Assembly (NCBI GenBank): GCA_000828975.1
Contig: AP014683.1
Span: forward strand, 883,520 to 947,519
Reading direction: 5' to 3'
Length of the DNA: 64,000 nt
From: Burkholderiales bacterium GJ-E10
GTDB taxonomy: Bacteria; Pseudomonadota; Gammaproteobacteria; Burkholderiales; Burkholderiaceae_F
Part shown: piece after piece, positions 34,157-44,296 of the stretch
Layout of the letters: each line of letters opens with the position of its first letter
How positions within the stretch are numbered: position 1 is the first letter of the stretch
Program-made: the position numbers and the translations under genes
The notes under the pieces: model-generated
Database searches by the model: none
What the model saw: only the letters and a program-made list of their open reading frames with translations
What the model was told of the DNA's origin: nothing

Positions 34157-35143
34157 TCATTCCAACGAAAAAACCCGGTCCATCCGATCCCAGCGGAAAT
34201 CCCGCAGCAGGTGCGCCAGCTTTTCCTCATTGGTGTCGAGATTGACGTAGTGGCGAACCCGGGTTCGCAGGGGAACGCCCGGAACCCGCGGCTGCTCGGG
34301 GTCGATTTCCCAGGGGTGCAGGTAGAAGATCGCCGGCTGCCGGTCGGAACGGTTGACCCGCCGGATCGCGGCGCGCGACAGCGCATACGGCAGCAGGCGG
34401 AAGTAGCCGCCGCCCCCTGCCGGAAAATTGTTGCCCCAGGCGCGCGCCGTGGTGACCGGCACCTCGATCAGGCCGTCGCGCACCCGGTAGGGGAAGCGCG
34501 GCGCATCGGGCATGCCGTAGTGGTCGTGGCGCACCGGGTAGACGCTCGAACTGTAGCGGTAGCCGGCGCGTTCCAGTTCGTCGAACGCCCAGGGGTTGCG
34601 CTCGTCGATCGAAAAGGACGGTGCGCGGTAGCCGCGCACCGCCGATCCGGCGATGTCTTCGAGGATGGCCTTGGCGCGGGAGACGTCCGCCGCGAACGCT
34701 TCGCGGGTCTGCCCGGTGGCGCGAAGATGGCCGTAGCCGTGGCTGGCCAGTTCGTGGCCGGCGTCGACGATGCGGCGGATCACCGCCGGGTGGCGCTCGG
34801 CGATCCAGCCCAGGGTGAAAAAGGTGGCGTAGGCGCCGTGGTCCCGGAACAATTGCAGCAACCGGTCGACGTTGCGCGCGACCCGGCAGGGAATCGCATC
34901 CCACTGCCCGCGGTCGATGTGGCGCTCGAAAGCGGAAACCTGGAAATAGTCCTCGACGTCGACGGTGAGGGCGTTGGCGCCCTGGAATTTTTCCGCTCCC
35001 GCTTGCGGGGCGGGATCTTCCCGGCGTGCAGGGCGGCTCGCATCCAGATCGCTGGAATCCGGAACGGCAGAGCGCAACCCCCTCTCCCGCGTGCGGGAGC
35101 GGGCGGGGGTGAGGGGGACCGCCAGATCTCCGGCATTCGCCAT
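34157..35143 (-). CDS. Polysaccharide deacetylase, XrtA-associated DUF3473 type
   Basis: 328 residues from ATG 35143, which overlaps the wecB stop as TGATG. The conserved part starts near residue 52: ALTVDVEDYFQVSAFE (metal Asp), then ATFFTLGWIAERHP, GHELASHGYGHL (metal His pair), RGYRAPSFSID and the family end FYLHPWEIDPEQPR. This is the DUF3473 deacetylase of exosortase loci (TIGR03006). The first 50 or so residues are not conserved: residues 10-24 (LTPARSRTRERGLRS) come from a palindromic repeat at 35076-35117 and a second partial copy may follow. Likely role: N-deacetylation of the polymer. Confidence 0.9.
   Translation of the reverse strand: MANAGDLAVPLTPARSRTRERGLRSAVPDSSDLDASRPARREDPAPQAGAEKFQGANALTVDVEDYFQVSAFERHIDRGQWDAIPCRVARNVDRLLQLFRDHGAYATFFTLGWIAERHPAVIRRIVDAGHELASHGYGHLRATGQTREAFAADVSRAKAILEDIAGSAVRGYRAPSFSIDERNPWAFDELERAGYRYSSSVYPVRHDHYGMPDAPRFPYRVRDGLIEVPVTTARAWGNNFPAGGGGYFRLLPYALSRAAIRRVNRSDRQPAIFYLHPWEIDPEQPRVPGVPLRTRVRHYVNLDTNEEKLAHLLRDFRWDRMDRVFSLE
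35076..35117. repeat. GC-rich palindromic dispersed repeat, copy 4 (5' end of deacetylase gene)
   Basis: CCCCCTCTCCCGC, loop, GCGGGAGCGGGCGGGGGTGAG. It is translated as residues of the deacetylase N-terminus. A weaker related stretch (CGCTCCCGCTTGCGGGGCGG) lies at about 34997-35016. Confidence 0.8.
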
Positions 35144-35973
35144 CAAACGACCCCCCGTCCCTGCAGCCACCCGCGCAGGTGCCGGGCGATCCGCGGCGCG
35201 GCCTGGCCGTCCCAGTATTCCGGCGCCCGGCCGCGCTTGCCGCCATGGGCGACGATGTCCTGCACCGCCGCCAGCACGACTGCCGCATCCCGCGCCACCA
35301 GGGTGTTCGTTCCCTGCTCGACGGTGATCGGCCGCTCGGTGTTGTCGCGCAGGGTGAGGCAGGGCACGCCGAGCGCGGTGGTCTCTTCCTGGATGCCGCC
35401 CGAGTCGGTGAGCACGAAGGCGGCGTCCTTCATCAGGCCGACCATCTCCAGGTAGCCTTGCGGCGGCAGGCGCACGATCCCCGGCGCCAGGCGATCCGAC
35501 AGCCCGAACTGCTCGAGCTTGGCCTGGGTGCGCGGGTGGATGGGCCAGACCAGCGGCGCGACGGCCGCAACGCGGTTCAGGATGGCGACGATGGCGCCCA
35601 GGTCCTCCGCCCGGTCGACGTTCGACGGCCGGTGCAGGGTGACGACCCCATATCGCCCGGGTTCGACGGCGGGGGCGCCGGCCTCCTGGAGGATCCGCTC
35701 GGTGGCAACGGCCTTGGGCAGGGCGGCGAGCAGCGAATCGATCATCAGGTTGCCGACGAACGCGACCCGTTCCGCCGCGATACCCTCGCGGGCGAGGTTG
35801 GCATGCGCGCTGCGCTCGGTCGTATAAAGCAGATCGGAAATCTGGTCGGTCAAGACCCGGTTGATCTCCTCCGGCATGCCGCGGTCGAAGCTGCGCAGCC
35901 CCGCTTCCACGTGTATCACCGGCACGTCCTTTTTTACCGCCACCAGACCGCAGGCGATGGTCGAGTTGACGTC

Positions 35974-35977
35974 ACCG
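35974..35977. repeat. Left 4-bp target-site duplication (ACCG)
   Basis: ACCG here and at 37638-37641 flank the IS. On the coding strand the duplicated CGGT is part of the Val-Gly codons of wecB. Confidence 0.8.
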
Positions 35978-36007
35978 CGGCGCGCGTCAAGGTAGTTGTC
36001 GCCTCGG

Positions 36008-37099
36008 TCATACAACGTGAACCTGTTTATGAACCCTGATTCCGGCCTGGGCAACGATGGAGTCGCGCTCTGGGTTCAGGGCGACGGCCCCGGCCGGCGT
36101 CCAGTCGCGCGTGTGGCGCGACCAACGTGCCGGGTTGCGGCTGCGAGCTTGCAGGTAAAGATCGTGTCTCGCCGCGAGGATCTCGACGTCCTGACCGGCA
36201 TGTCGCTGCGCCGGGGTGACGTACCGAATCCCGCTGTGCCGGTGTTCGTTGTTGTACCAGTGCACGAATCGCGCCGCCCACTGGCGTGCGGCATCGAGGT
36301 CCTGGAAGCCGCCAGTCGGGAATTCCGGTCGGTACTTTGCCGTGCGGAACAAGGACTCGACGAATGCGTTGTCGTCGCTCACCCGCGGGCGCGAGTACGA
36401 GGGCTTGACGCCCAGCCAGTGCAGCATCGCCAGCACCGTCGTGGCCTTGAGCGTGGAGCCGTTGTCGCCGTGCAGGACCGGTCGTTGCTCGTTTGCGGCG
36501 ATCCCCTCGGCCAAGGCCGCGCGCTGGACCACCTTGGCGGCATGATCGGCGTCGTCGGTGTCGTGCACCTCCCAGGCGATGATCTTGCGGCTGTAAAGAT
36601 CCATGATCAGGTACAGGTAGAACCACATGCCGGCCACCTTCGCGGGCAAGTAGGTCATGTCCCAGCACCATACCTCGCGCGGTGCCGTGGCGATGTGCGT
36701 GCTCGGCGCACGGCTCGCCTGCGGAGGCTTGGATCGCCCGCGATGGGCGTTCTGCCCTTGCGCCCGAAGCAGCCGGCAGAAGGTCGATTCGCTGGCGAGG
36801 TACGTTCCTTCGTCGGCCAGGGCCGGCACGATCCGCGCTGGCGGCATGTCGGCAAAGCGCGGTTCGTTGGCGGTCGCCAGGACCGCCTCGCGTTCCTGTG
36901 CGCTGAGCGCATGCGCCGGTTCGGGGCGGACTGCCTGCGGGCGCCGATCACCCGTTTGCAGCCCGTCCTGGACCTTCCAGCGTTGCAGGGTGCGCAAATC
37001 GATTCCGGCGGTCTCGCAGGCCAGACGCAGCCGTGCGCCGGCGCCGTGCGCCTCTTCCACGTTTCGGGCAATCATTCGGCGATCTTCCAGTCCGATCAT
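36008..37099 (-). CDS. IS3-family transposase OrfB (DDE integrase domain)
   Basis: 363 residues from ATG 37099, which overlaps the OrfA stop (ATGA). The rve-type catalytic triad is visible: Asp in VWCWDMTYLPAKVAG, Asp in HGDNGSTLKATTV, and Glu in DDNAFVESLFRTAKYRPEF. The C-terminus has HWYNNEHRHSGIRYVTPAQR. The common programmed frameshift of the family may be replaced by this stop-start overlap. The frame looks intact. Confidence 0.92.
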   Translation of the reverse strand: MIGLEDRRMIARNVEEAHGAGARLRLACETAGIDLRTLQRWKVQDGLQTGDRRPQAVRPEPAHALSAQEREAVLATANEPRFADMPPARIVPALADEGTYLASESTFCRLLRAQGQNAHRGRSKPPQASRAPSTHIATAPREVWCWDMTYLPAKVAGMWFYLYLIMDLYSRKIIAWEVHDTDDADHAAKVVQRAALAEGIAANEQRPVLHGDNGSTLKATTVLAMLHWLGVKPSYSRPRVSDDNAFVESLFRTAKYRPEFPTGGFQDLDAARQWAARFVHWYNNEHRHSGIRYVTPAQRHAGQDVEILAARHDLYLQARSRNPARWSRHTRDWTPAGAVALNPERDSIVAQAGIRVHKQVHVV

Positions 37100-37569
37100 T
37101 CGTCCTCGCCCTTGTGGAAGATCGCCTCGAGTTTTTTTGAGAGCACCAGCAACGCCGTCGTCTCCGCCAGCGCCTTGTCCTTGCGCCGGACTTCCCGTTC
37201 CAACTCCTTGATCCGGCGCCGGTCCGCTCGCGTCTGTTGCGGCGTCGCGCGCATATCCTCCGGATCGGCCAACGCCTGCGTGGCCGCCTCCCGCCAGGCG
37301 GCAAGTTCCTGCGGGTACACGCCGTTTTGCCGACACCAGGCGTTACGCGACGCCTCGTCCAGCGCGGCCGTCGTCAGCACCGCCTCCAGCCGCGCCGCCG
37401 CTGTCCAGACCCGCTCGCGAGCGGGTCTGGACAGCGATTCACTGCGCCAACGCTCCAGCGTCCCGACGCTCACCCGTGCCTCCTGCGCGAGAACCTCAAT
37501 TGGTGTGTTCTCCGGCGGCAGCATCCGCGCCACCATCTTGTCCTTGAATGCCTGTCCGTATTTCGCCAC
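37096..37569 (-). CDS. IS3-family transposase OrfA (helix-turn-helix)
   Basis: 157 residues with an N-terminal helix-turn-helix (PIEVLAQEARVSVGTLERWR) and a C-terminal coiled coil (RRIKELEREVRRKDKALAET). It ends ATGA with OrfB. It lies just inside the right terminal repeat of the IS. Together with OrfB it forms the transposase. Confidence 0.9.
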   Translation of the reverse strand: MAKYGQAFKDKMVARMLPPENTPIEVLAQEARVSVGTLERWRSESLSRPARERVWTAAARLEAVLTTAALDEASRNAWCRQNGVYPQELAAWREAATQALADPEDMRATPQQTRADRRRIKELEREVRRKDKALAETTALLVLSKKLEAIFHKGEDE

Positions 37570-37637
37570 TTCTCGTCCTCATAGCGCCCCCGGATTCCAA
37601 AAACCTATCCGGGCGACAACTATTCTGACGCAGGGGG

Positions 37638-37641
37638 ACCG
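37638..37641. repeat. Right 4-bp target-site duplication (ACCG)
   Basis: Second copy of ACCG. Keeping only one copy rejoins wecB in frame. Confidence 0.8.
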
Positions 37642-38128
37642 ACGACGACCACGCAGCACGGCCGGTGCTGGTCCAGCACCGGTTCGAAGCGCTTCATGAT
37701 CTCGGCCGTCTGGATCGCGTGACTGCCCGAACCGACCTCCAGGTTGATGTCGGGAACGGGAAGCGCCAGATCCTCGAACAGTTGCCCGTTGAGCGCATGG
37801 TCGTAATGCTGGCCGGTGTGCAGCAGCATGGCCGGCGGCAGGCCCGGCTCGGCCGCCAGCGCGCGCAGCAGCGGCGCCATCTTCATCAGGTTCGGGCGTG
37901 CGCCGACGACGCACAGGATCGGTCCGGACGGGCGGTTGGTGGGCATGGCGCCTTCTTGGTGCGGTCGGGCAGGGCCGCGGCAGGTTCGAAGCCCGCTATT
38001 TTATGGGGCAGGCCGAAATTATGCGACTTTCGTTTATGCAAGATGAACGTTCGGGGTCCCGGATTTTCGGCTTTCCGGTCCGTCAGGTCACAATACGATC
38101 TTTGTCCATTTTCCGATAAAGGCAGTCC

Positions 38129-39616
38129 ATGTCGCAGGAAATCCAGCGCAGCATGGCCCATGGGGCGGCGTGGATGGTGCTGTTCAAGCTGCTCGAGCGC
38201 AGCCTGGGGGCGATCAGCACGCTAATCCTGGTGCGCTTGCTGGCGCCGAAAGATTTCGGCATCGTGGCGATGGCGACTTCCTTCATTGCGATGGCCGAAC
38301 TGCTCTCGGCATTCGGCTTCGACGTCGCGCTGATCCAGAAGCAGGACGCGCCGGAGGAGCACTACCACACGGCGTGGACGCTCAACGCGCTGATGGGGCT
38401 GGCCATCACCGTCGCGATGGTGGTCCTGGCCAAACCCGTCGCCGCGTTCTACAAGGAGCCCGGCTTGTTCTGGGTGGTACTGGCGCTGGCGCTGGGACCT
38501 GCGATCACCGGATGCGAGAACGTCGGGGTGTTGGCGTTTCGCAAGGAACTGAATTTCCGGCGGGAGTTCCGGTTTCAGATCAGCCGGAAACTGGCCGGCT
38601 TTTCCGTCGTCGTCCCGCTGGCGTTCTGGCTCCATTCCTATTGGGCGCTGGTTGCCGGGACCCTGGCGGGAAAACTGGCGGGCACGGTGATGAGCTACCG
38701 CATCCATCCGTTCCGGCCGCGGTTTTCTCTCGCGAGCGCAGGGACTCTGTTTCACTTTTCGAAGTGGCTGCTATTAAGCAATTTTTTCGGATTCCTGAAA
38801 ATGCGGGCGTCCGATTTCCTGATCGGGCGCCTGCAGGGTCCCGGAATGCTCGGGCTCTATAACGTTAGTGCCGAGTTCGCCAACCTTCCCACAACGGAAC
38901 TGGGTGCCCCGATCAATCGCGTTCTTCTTCCGGGGTTCGCACGCATCGGCAATGATACGGCTGCCCTTTCGTCGGCGTATATCAACGCAATTGGCTTTGT
39001 CGCAATGATCGTCGTTCCTGCCGCAGCGGGAATTTTTTCCGTGGCAAATTTTCTGGTTCCCGTCATCCTGGGCGCGAAATGGGCAGGCGCGGCACCGCTG
39101 CTCAAACTGCTCGCACTCAACGGGGCGATGACGGTCATCGAAGGCGGGATCTACACCATGCTGCTCGCAATCGGATATCCGCACGATGTGACGCGCGTCA
39201 ATGGCGTATACGTCGCGGTACAGATTTCTCTGATGTTCCTGTTGGTGACGCGTTTTGGCGCCGTTGGCGCGGCCTATGCGACTTTGTGTGGATCAGCGTG
39301 CGCCGCGCCGTTCTTTCTCTATTTTTTGCGCAAGCACACTGGGATTCCGTTTTCGGCTTTCCTGCGCGCCGTGATCCGACCGGTTGCCGCCGCGGTCCTC
39401 ATGGTGATCGTTTTGTCCTGGGGGCTGTCGAGTCGCGCGGTGGTCGTTCCCGGAATTGGTTCAGCCGCTTGGCTGCTCGGGGCGGTATTCGCAGGCGCCT
39501 GTGTCTACATGACTGTTTTGATCGGGATCTGGTATGTGTCTGGGCGACCGGAGGGGCCGGAACGACTGGCGTTCGATCGCGTGCGCACCGAGTTGCGGGC
39601 AAGGTTGGGTGTGTAA
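38129..39616 (+). CDS. Polysaccharide flippase (Wzx/RfbX-like)
   Basis: 495 residues with about 12-14 hydrophobic segments. The opening GAAWMVLFKLLERSLGAISTLILVRLLAPKDFG is typical of MOP-superfamily oligosaccharide flippases (WzxC-like). It is expected to move lipid-linked repeat units across the inner membrane to the O-ligase. It is divergent from the wecB start (37946), with 182 bp between, and it starts the plus-strand set 38129-41589. Codon usage becomes more AT-rich in the second half. Confidence 0.9.
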   Translation: MSQEIQRSMAHGAAWMVLFKLLERSLGAISTLILVRLLAPKDFGIVAMATSFIAMAELLSAFGFDVALIQKQDAPEEHYHTAWTLNALMGLAITVAMVVLAKPVAAFYKEPGLFWVVLALALGPAITGCENVGVLAFRKELNFRREFRFQISRKLAGFSVVVPLAFWLHSYWALVAGTLAGKLAGTVMSYRIHPFRPRFSLASAGTLFHFSKWLLLSNFFGFLKMRASDFLIGRLQGPGMLGLYNVSAEFANLPTTELGAPINRVLLPGFARIGNDTAALSSAYINAIGFVAMIVVPAAAGIFSVANFLVPVILGAKWAGAAPLLKLLALNGAMTVIEGGIYTMLLAIGYPHDVTRVNGVYVAVQISLMFLLVTRFGAVGAAYATLCGSACAAPFFLYFLRKHTGIPFSAFLRAVIRPVAAAVLMVIVLSWGLSSRAVVVPGIGSAAWLLGAVFAGACVYMTVLIGIWYVSGRPEGPERLAFDRVRTELRARLGV

Positions 39617-39695
39617 CGAGGCCTGACCGCTAGGCCAGGTGTTGACCTCGTTGGTATCGGAAACGTGAAATGCGAAAATTCGTTGGTGGTCGAGC

Positions 39696-40691
39696 GTGAG
39701 CGAATTGACAGTCCGGGAATCGTTATCCCATAAGGACTATCTGGATGGTTGGCGTGGCTTGGCTATTGTGTGCTTGTTGATCGGCCACTTTTTCCCTATC
39801 CCGGGGATCAATTTCGGTCGTGTCGGTGTCGATCTGTTCTTTGTCTTGTCCGGGTTGTTGATGGGGCAGCTACTTTTTATAAAAAAAACGGACCTTCGAC
39901 ATTTTTATAAGCGCAGAATTTCCAGAATATTTCCAGCCTTTCTTGTTTTTATTTTCTTGATAGTACTAGTGGATTTGATCTTTTCGAGGCCAATCTCGTT
40001 CCCGGAGGTGATTTCGGCGGTCACATTCACGAACAATTATTTCGAGGTGAATGTCGGCCGGAACGTAATGCCATTCGGCCATGTCTGGTCTTTGTCCGTT
40101 GAGGAGCACAGTTACATACTGCTTTCTCTGGCAGCCATTGCATCGCGTGCATATTCAGTCAATGCCCGGAGTGTCGTCGGATTGGTTGCCTTGATTTTTT
40201 CCGTTGTCGGAGTTTGGTACTGGGCCCGGTACGGAGGAACGCCATTGGGGTATGAGAAATGGTTGCATACGGAGGTATCGGGTTTTGGGATATTTGCATC
40301 CGTATTTTTCTTGCTGCTGTTCGCAGGAAGGCAGGGAAGAGAGTTTCCTGCAGCCGTTTATTTCGTTATGTTGGCGGTTGGGGTCGTGATCCAATGGTGG
40401 TCCGTGCCGCTGCCGGTAAGGACGACTGTTGGCGTAGGAATATTCGCGGTTCTGGTGAATTCACTTAAAGATGCGCCGGTGCTGGTCAGGAATGCGTTGA
40501 CCTTCATGCCGATGAGAAAGATGGGGATTTGGTCGTATTCAATTTATCTCTGGCAGCAGCCGTTTTACTTGGCCGCGCATCGGGGAGAAATTAGCTACTG
40601 GGGGGCGGTCATTGTTAGTGTCCTGTGTGGCTTGACGTCGTTCTACCTTGTAGAGCGACCGATGCGGAATTACTTGAACCGAACTTGGTAA
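39696..40691 (+). CDS. Acyltransferase 3 family (OafA-like) membrane protein
   Basis: 331 residues from GTG 39696, with about ten transmembrane helices. The N-terminal block KDYLDGWRGLAIVCLLIGHF contains the conserved R-x10-H of acyltransferase-3 enzymes, followed by GRVGVDLFFVLSGLLMG and, later, GHVWSLSVEEHSYILL. It would O-acetylate or succinylate the glycan. Base composition is clearly lower in GC than its neighbours (stretches such as 39890-39970 are AT-rich), suggesting acquisition from another source. Confidence 0.88.
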   Translation: MSELTVRESLSHKDYLDGWRGLAIVCLLIGHFFPIPGINFGRVGVDLFFVLSGLLMGQLLFIKKTDLRHFYKRRISRIFPAFLVFIFLIVLVDLIFSRPISFPEVISAVTFTNNYFEVNVGRNVMPFGHVWSLSVEEHSYILLSLAAIASRAYSVNARSVVGLVALIFSVVGVWYWARYGGTPLGYEKWLHTEVSGFGIFASVFFLLLFAGRQGREFPAAVYFVMLAVGVVIQWWSVPLPVRTTVGVGIFAVLVNSLKDAPVLVRNALTFMPMRKMGIWSYSIYLWQQPFYLAAHRGEISYWGAVIVSVLCGLTSFYLVERPMRNYLNRTW

Positions 40692-40896
40692 AGGGTCTTG
40701 TTGTCTGATGAATGGTGCAGAGGTCTGCGGGTCAGAAGAAACCGCATCCCGTGGCGGCACCAAAAGGAGCACTCTGGCGGGGGCGTGGTTCGTCCGAAAT
40801 CGTGGGGCGGAAATAGAATAATGCAAGGAGGAGGCGGGTGAACACTATGGATCTCCCGACGGTGCTGCAACCGCCTCTCCGGTAAAAGGGGGAGTT

Positions 40897-41589
40897 TTGC
40901 GAAATTTCGTAAAAGCGCTTTTACCGCGTTGTGTGCGGCAACGATTGGCAAATTGGCGTCGGGACCGCAAATTTCACTCTGCGGTTCGGCGGTTGCTGGC
41001 CGATCCGATGCGCGTTCTGTCAAGCGGCGATCCACTACTCCGAGATCTTGCGTCCGGGTGGGGAAACGAAGGGTGGTCGGCAAACGAGGAGTACCTGCGG
41101 TTTTGCGTACGGGAGGCCCTCGATGCCGAGGGTCCAGTGCTGGAGTGCGGATCCGGGTTGAGTACGATCGTGTTGGCGGCAGCCTTGAGCGAATCGGGGC
41201 GTTCCATATGGTCGCTGGAACATCATGACGCATGGCGCGGGCGCATCCGGGCGACCTTGGCGCGCTATGGGCTGCGGAACGCGCGTGTCTGCGAAGCGCC
41301 GCTCGTCGACTACGGCGAGTTTTCCTGGTACCGGCCGCCTTTTGAACATATGCCCAGTGGCTTCGGATTGGTCGTTTGCGATGGGCCGCCGAGTGCCACG
41401 CCGGGAGGTCGGTATGGACTAGTCCCGGTGATGGCCGAGCGACTGAGCCGTCGCTTCACCTTGCTCTTGGATGATGCCGTTCGCGAGGCCGAGCAAGAGA
41501 CGGCGAGACGGTGGGCGAAGGAGTTGAATGCTTCCGTCGAGACATTCGGGGAAAGGCCGTTTTTTCGAATCCGGCCTATCCAATCGTGA
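40897..41589 (+). CDS. SAM-dependent methyltransferase-like protein
   Basis: 230 residues from TTG 40897 behind AAAGGGGGAG. The glycine-rich loop GPVLECGSGLSTIVLAAALSE and 'SLEHHDAWRGRIRATLARYG' look like a class I methyltransferase motif I and II, and GLVVCDGPPSATPGGRYGLV a motif IV. Whether it methylates a sugar of the EPS is inference. It lies 205 bp after the acyltransferase; that gap (40692-40896) shows nothing clear. No ATG start is available without shortening the protein. Confidence 0.65.
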   Translation: MRNFVKALLPRCVRQRLANWRRDRKFHSAVRRLLADPMRVLSSGDPLLRDLASGWGNEGWSANEEYLRFCVREALDAEGPVLECGSGLSTIVLAAALSESGRSIWSLEHHDAWRGRIRATLARYGLRNARVCEAPLVDYGEFSWYRPPFEHMPSGFGLVVCDGPPSATPGGRYGLVPVMAERLSRRFTLLLDDAVREAEQETARRWAKELNASVETFGERPFFRIRPIQS

Positions 41590-41632
41590 AGGTATCCCGA
41601 CCAGCGCAGGCTGCTTAGCTGGGGTAGTGTCT

Positions 41633-42660
41633 TCAGGCTGTGGCAAACGGCACCGCCGAGATCTTAAGCCCCGAAAATAGATCGAACGTCGGTCGATACC
41701 CAAGCAGCCGCTCCACCTTCCCGATATCGGCCTCCGAATGCCGCACATCCCCGGCGCGGAAGTCGACGTGCGTCGGCGGCGCGACTGCGAGATCCGGCCG
41801 CACTTCCCGCAGCGCGTCGGCAAGCATCGTATGCAGTTGCTTGAGTGTCGTGCGTCCGCCCACCGCCACGTTGTAGACCTGACCGACTGCCGCGGGGTTC
41901 TCGACCAGCGCGGCGCGCAAGTTCGCTTGCACGGCGTTGGCAACGTAGCAGAAGTCGCGCGAGGTCTCGCCGTCGCCGTTGATGACGCAGGGCTCGCCCG
42001 CCAGCATCGCCGCCGCCCAGCGCGGGATGACCGCGGCGTAGGGGCCGTTCGGGTCCTGTCGCGGGCCGAAGACGTTGAAATACCGTAGCCCGATCGTCTG
42101 CAGGCCGTAGCTGCGCCCGAAGACCTCGGCATAGACCTCGTCGAAGAGCTTGGTGGCCGCGTAGGGGGAAAGCGGGCGGCCGATGCGCTCTTCCACCTTC
42201 GGCAGATTGGGTTCGTCGCCGTACACCGAGCTCGACGAGGCGTAGACGAAGCGTGCCACCTTGGCGTCGCGCGCGGCGACCAGCATGTTGAGCATGCCGG
42301 TGACGTTGGAAGCGTGGGAGCGTTGCGGGTCTTCGATCGAGCGCGGCACGGAACCGAGCGCCGCCTGGTGCAGGACATATTGCACGTCGCTGCAGGCGCG
42401 CGCGCAGGCTTCGGGGTCGACGATGTCGCCTTCGATCAGGGCGAAGCGTCGCCATGCTTCCGCGCCGACCCGCTGCCGCACGTCGTCCAGGTTGCTGCGC
42501 CGGCCGGTGGCGAAGTTGTCGAGGCCGACCACTTGCTGGCCGAGTCCGAGCAGGGTCTCGAGCAGGTGCGAGCCGATGAAGCCGGCCACGCCGGTGACCA
42601 GCCAGCGGCGGGTCTGGCCACGGAGGAAGGCCTCGAACGCCTCTTGCGAGGCGAGCGTTT

Positions 42661-42673
<13 letters not shown>
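41633..42673 (-). CDS. UDP-N-acetylhexosamine 4-epimerase (WbpP/TviC-like)
   Basis: 346 residues from ATG 42673, overlapping the dehydrogenase stop by 13 bp. Extended SDR motifs are intact: [15 protein letters not shown] (NAD site), [14 protein letters not shown], and YAATK (catalytic Tyr/Lys), then [20 protein letters not shown]. The extra N-terminal 20 residues and [16 protein letters not shown] are as in UDP-GlcNAc(A) C4-epimerases (WbpP, TviC). With the dehydrogenase it would make UDP-GalNAcA. A longer open frame to 43531 is a shadow. Confidence 0.9.
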
Positions 42674-43941
<1,268 letters not shown>

Positions 43942-44112
43942 GTTTTGCTCCCGGAAAGGGTCTTTTATGCGGAGGACGACGGTTTGGAGTGGTTCTGTGA
44001 ATCGCCCGCGAATATAACGGATGTTTGCGATTGCAATGGGTTTGAAAAGACGGCCTCGGGGCGTAAAGTTTTTTGACGCCTTTGCGGGATGGGAAGGTGC
44101 CGGGATCCGATA

Positions 44113-44131
44113 GTGTCGATTTTTTTTACGC
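44113..44131 (+). promoter_or_regulatory. Candidate PrsR upstream activating sequence (gene at 44297)
   Basis: GTGTCGA, a short T-rich gap and TTTTACGC. The same GTGTCGA-N4-TTTTAC arrangement occurs at 45139-45155, and both lie at nearly the same distance from their sigma-54 box (103 and 102 bp). A related inverted copy lies at about 44061-44079. Binding by PrsR is inference. Confidence 0.45.
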
Positions 44132-44216
44132 TTCCGCGTGTTGCCCGGGCGCTACGCTGGGGATCGAGTTTTTCATATCCTTTGAAATCAATCGGTTGAG
44201 TCCCGTTTCTGGATGT

Positions 44217-44232
44217 TGGCATGGAGCGTGCT
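44217..44232 (+). promoter_or_regulatory. Sigma-54 (RpoN) promoter for PEP-CTERM gene 44297
   Basis: TGGCATGGAGCGTGCT: GG and GC dinucleotides with the 12-base register of the -24/-12 consensus. It is 65 bp upstream of the start codon on the correct strand. The locus encodes a sigma-54 activator (PrsR) at 50769. Confidence 0.7.
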
Positions 44233-44296
44233 TTACGTTGGGTGGTAACAGCCTTTTGGCGATTTCAACGCAACACATCTTCGAGGAAGAGGAAAG

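Larger units (their letters stand above)
35978..37637 (-). mobile_element. IS3-family insertion sequence, 1660 bp, in wecB
   Basis: Bounded by a 4-bp direct repeat ACCG (35974-35977 and 37638-37641). The imperfect 26-bp terminal inverted repeats (35978-36003; 37612-37637) share GCGTCA, three variable bases and TAGTTGTCGCC. It contains two overlapping transposase frames on the minus strand. A 4-bp duplication is seen in some IS3-family groups; I do not name the element or subgroup. Intact frames and target repeat suggest a fairly recent insertion. Confidence 0.9.
35143..37946 (-). pseudogene. wecB: UDP-N-acetylglucosamine 2-epimerase, split by an IS element
   Basis: The 5' part (37638-37946) encodes MPTNRPSGPILCVVGARPNL up to CCVVVVG. 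The 3' part (35143-35973) resumes DVNSTIACGLVAVKKDVPVI and runs to the end of a WecB fold (HVEAGLRSFDRGMPEEINR, VTLHRPSNVDR, LTDSGGIQEETTALGVPCLT). Removing the IS and one copy of the 4-bp duplication restores an in-frame protein of 379 residues, the normal WecB length. The enzyme would convert UDP-GlcNAc to UDP-ManNAc for the EPS. As it stands it should be inactive unless a paralogue exists. It heads the minus-strand run to stp1. Confidence 0.93.
43942..44296. other. 355-bp divergent regulatory region before the first PEP-CTERM gene
   Basis: Between the dehydrogenase (minus) and the first PEP-CTERM gene (plus). It contains a sigma-54-type promoter at 44217-44232 and two related upstream elements (about 44061-44079 inverted, and 44113-44131). 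The tract 44120-44127 is a run of T. I see no coding sequence. Confidence 0.6.

Noticed and set aside
37947-38128. Possible promoter or small gene between wecB and the flippase
   Set aside because: AT-richer segments occur, but neither a reliable promoter pair nor a supported reading frame was found.
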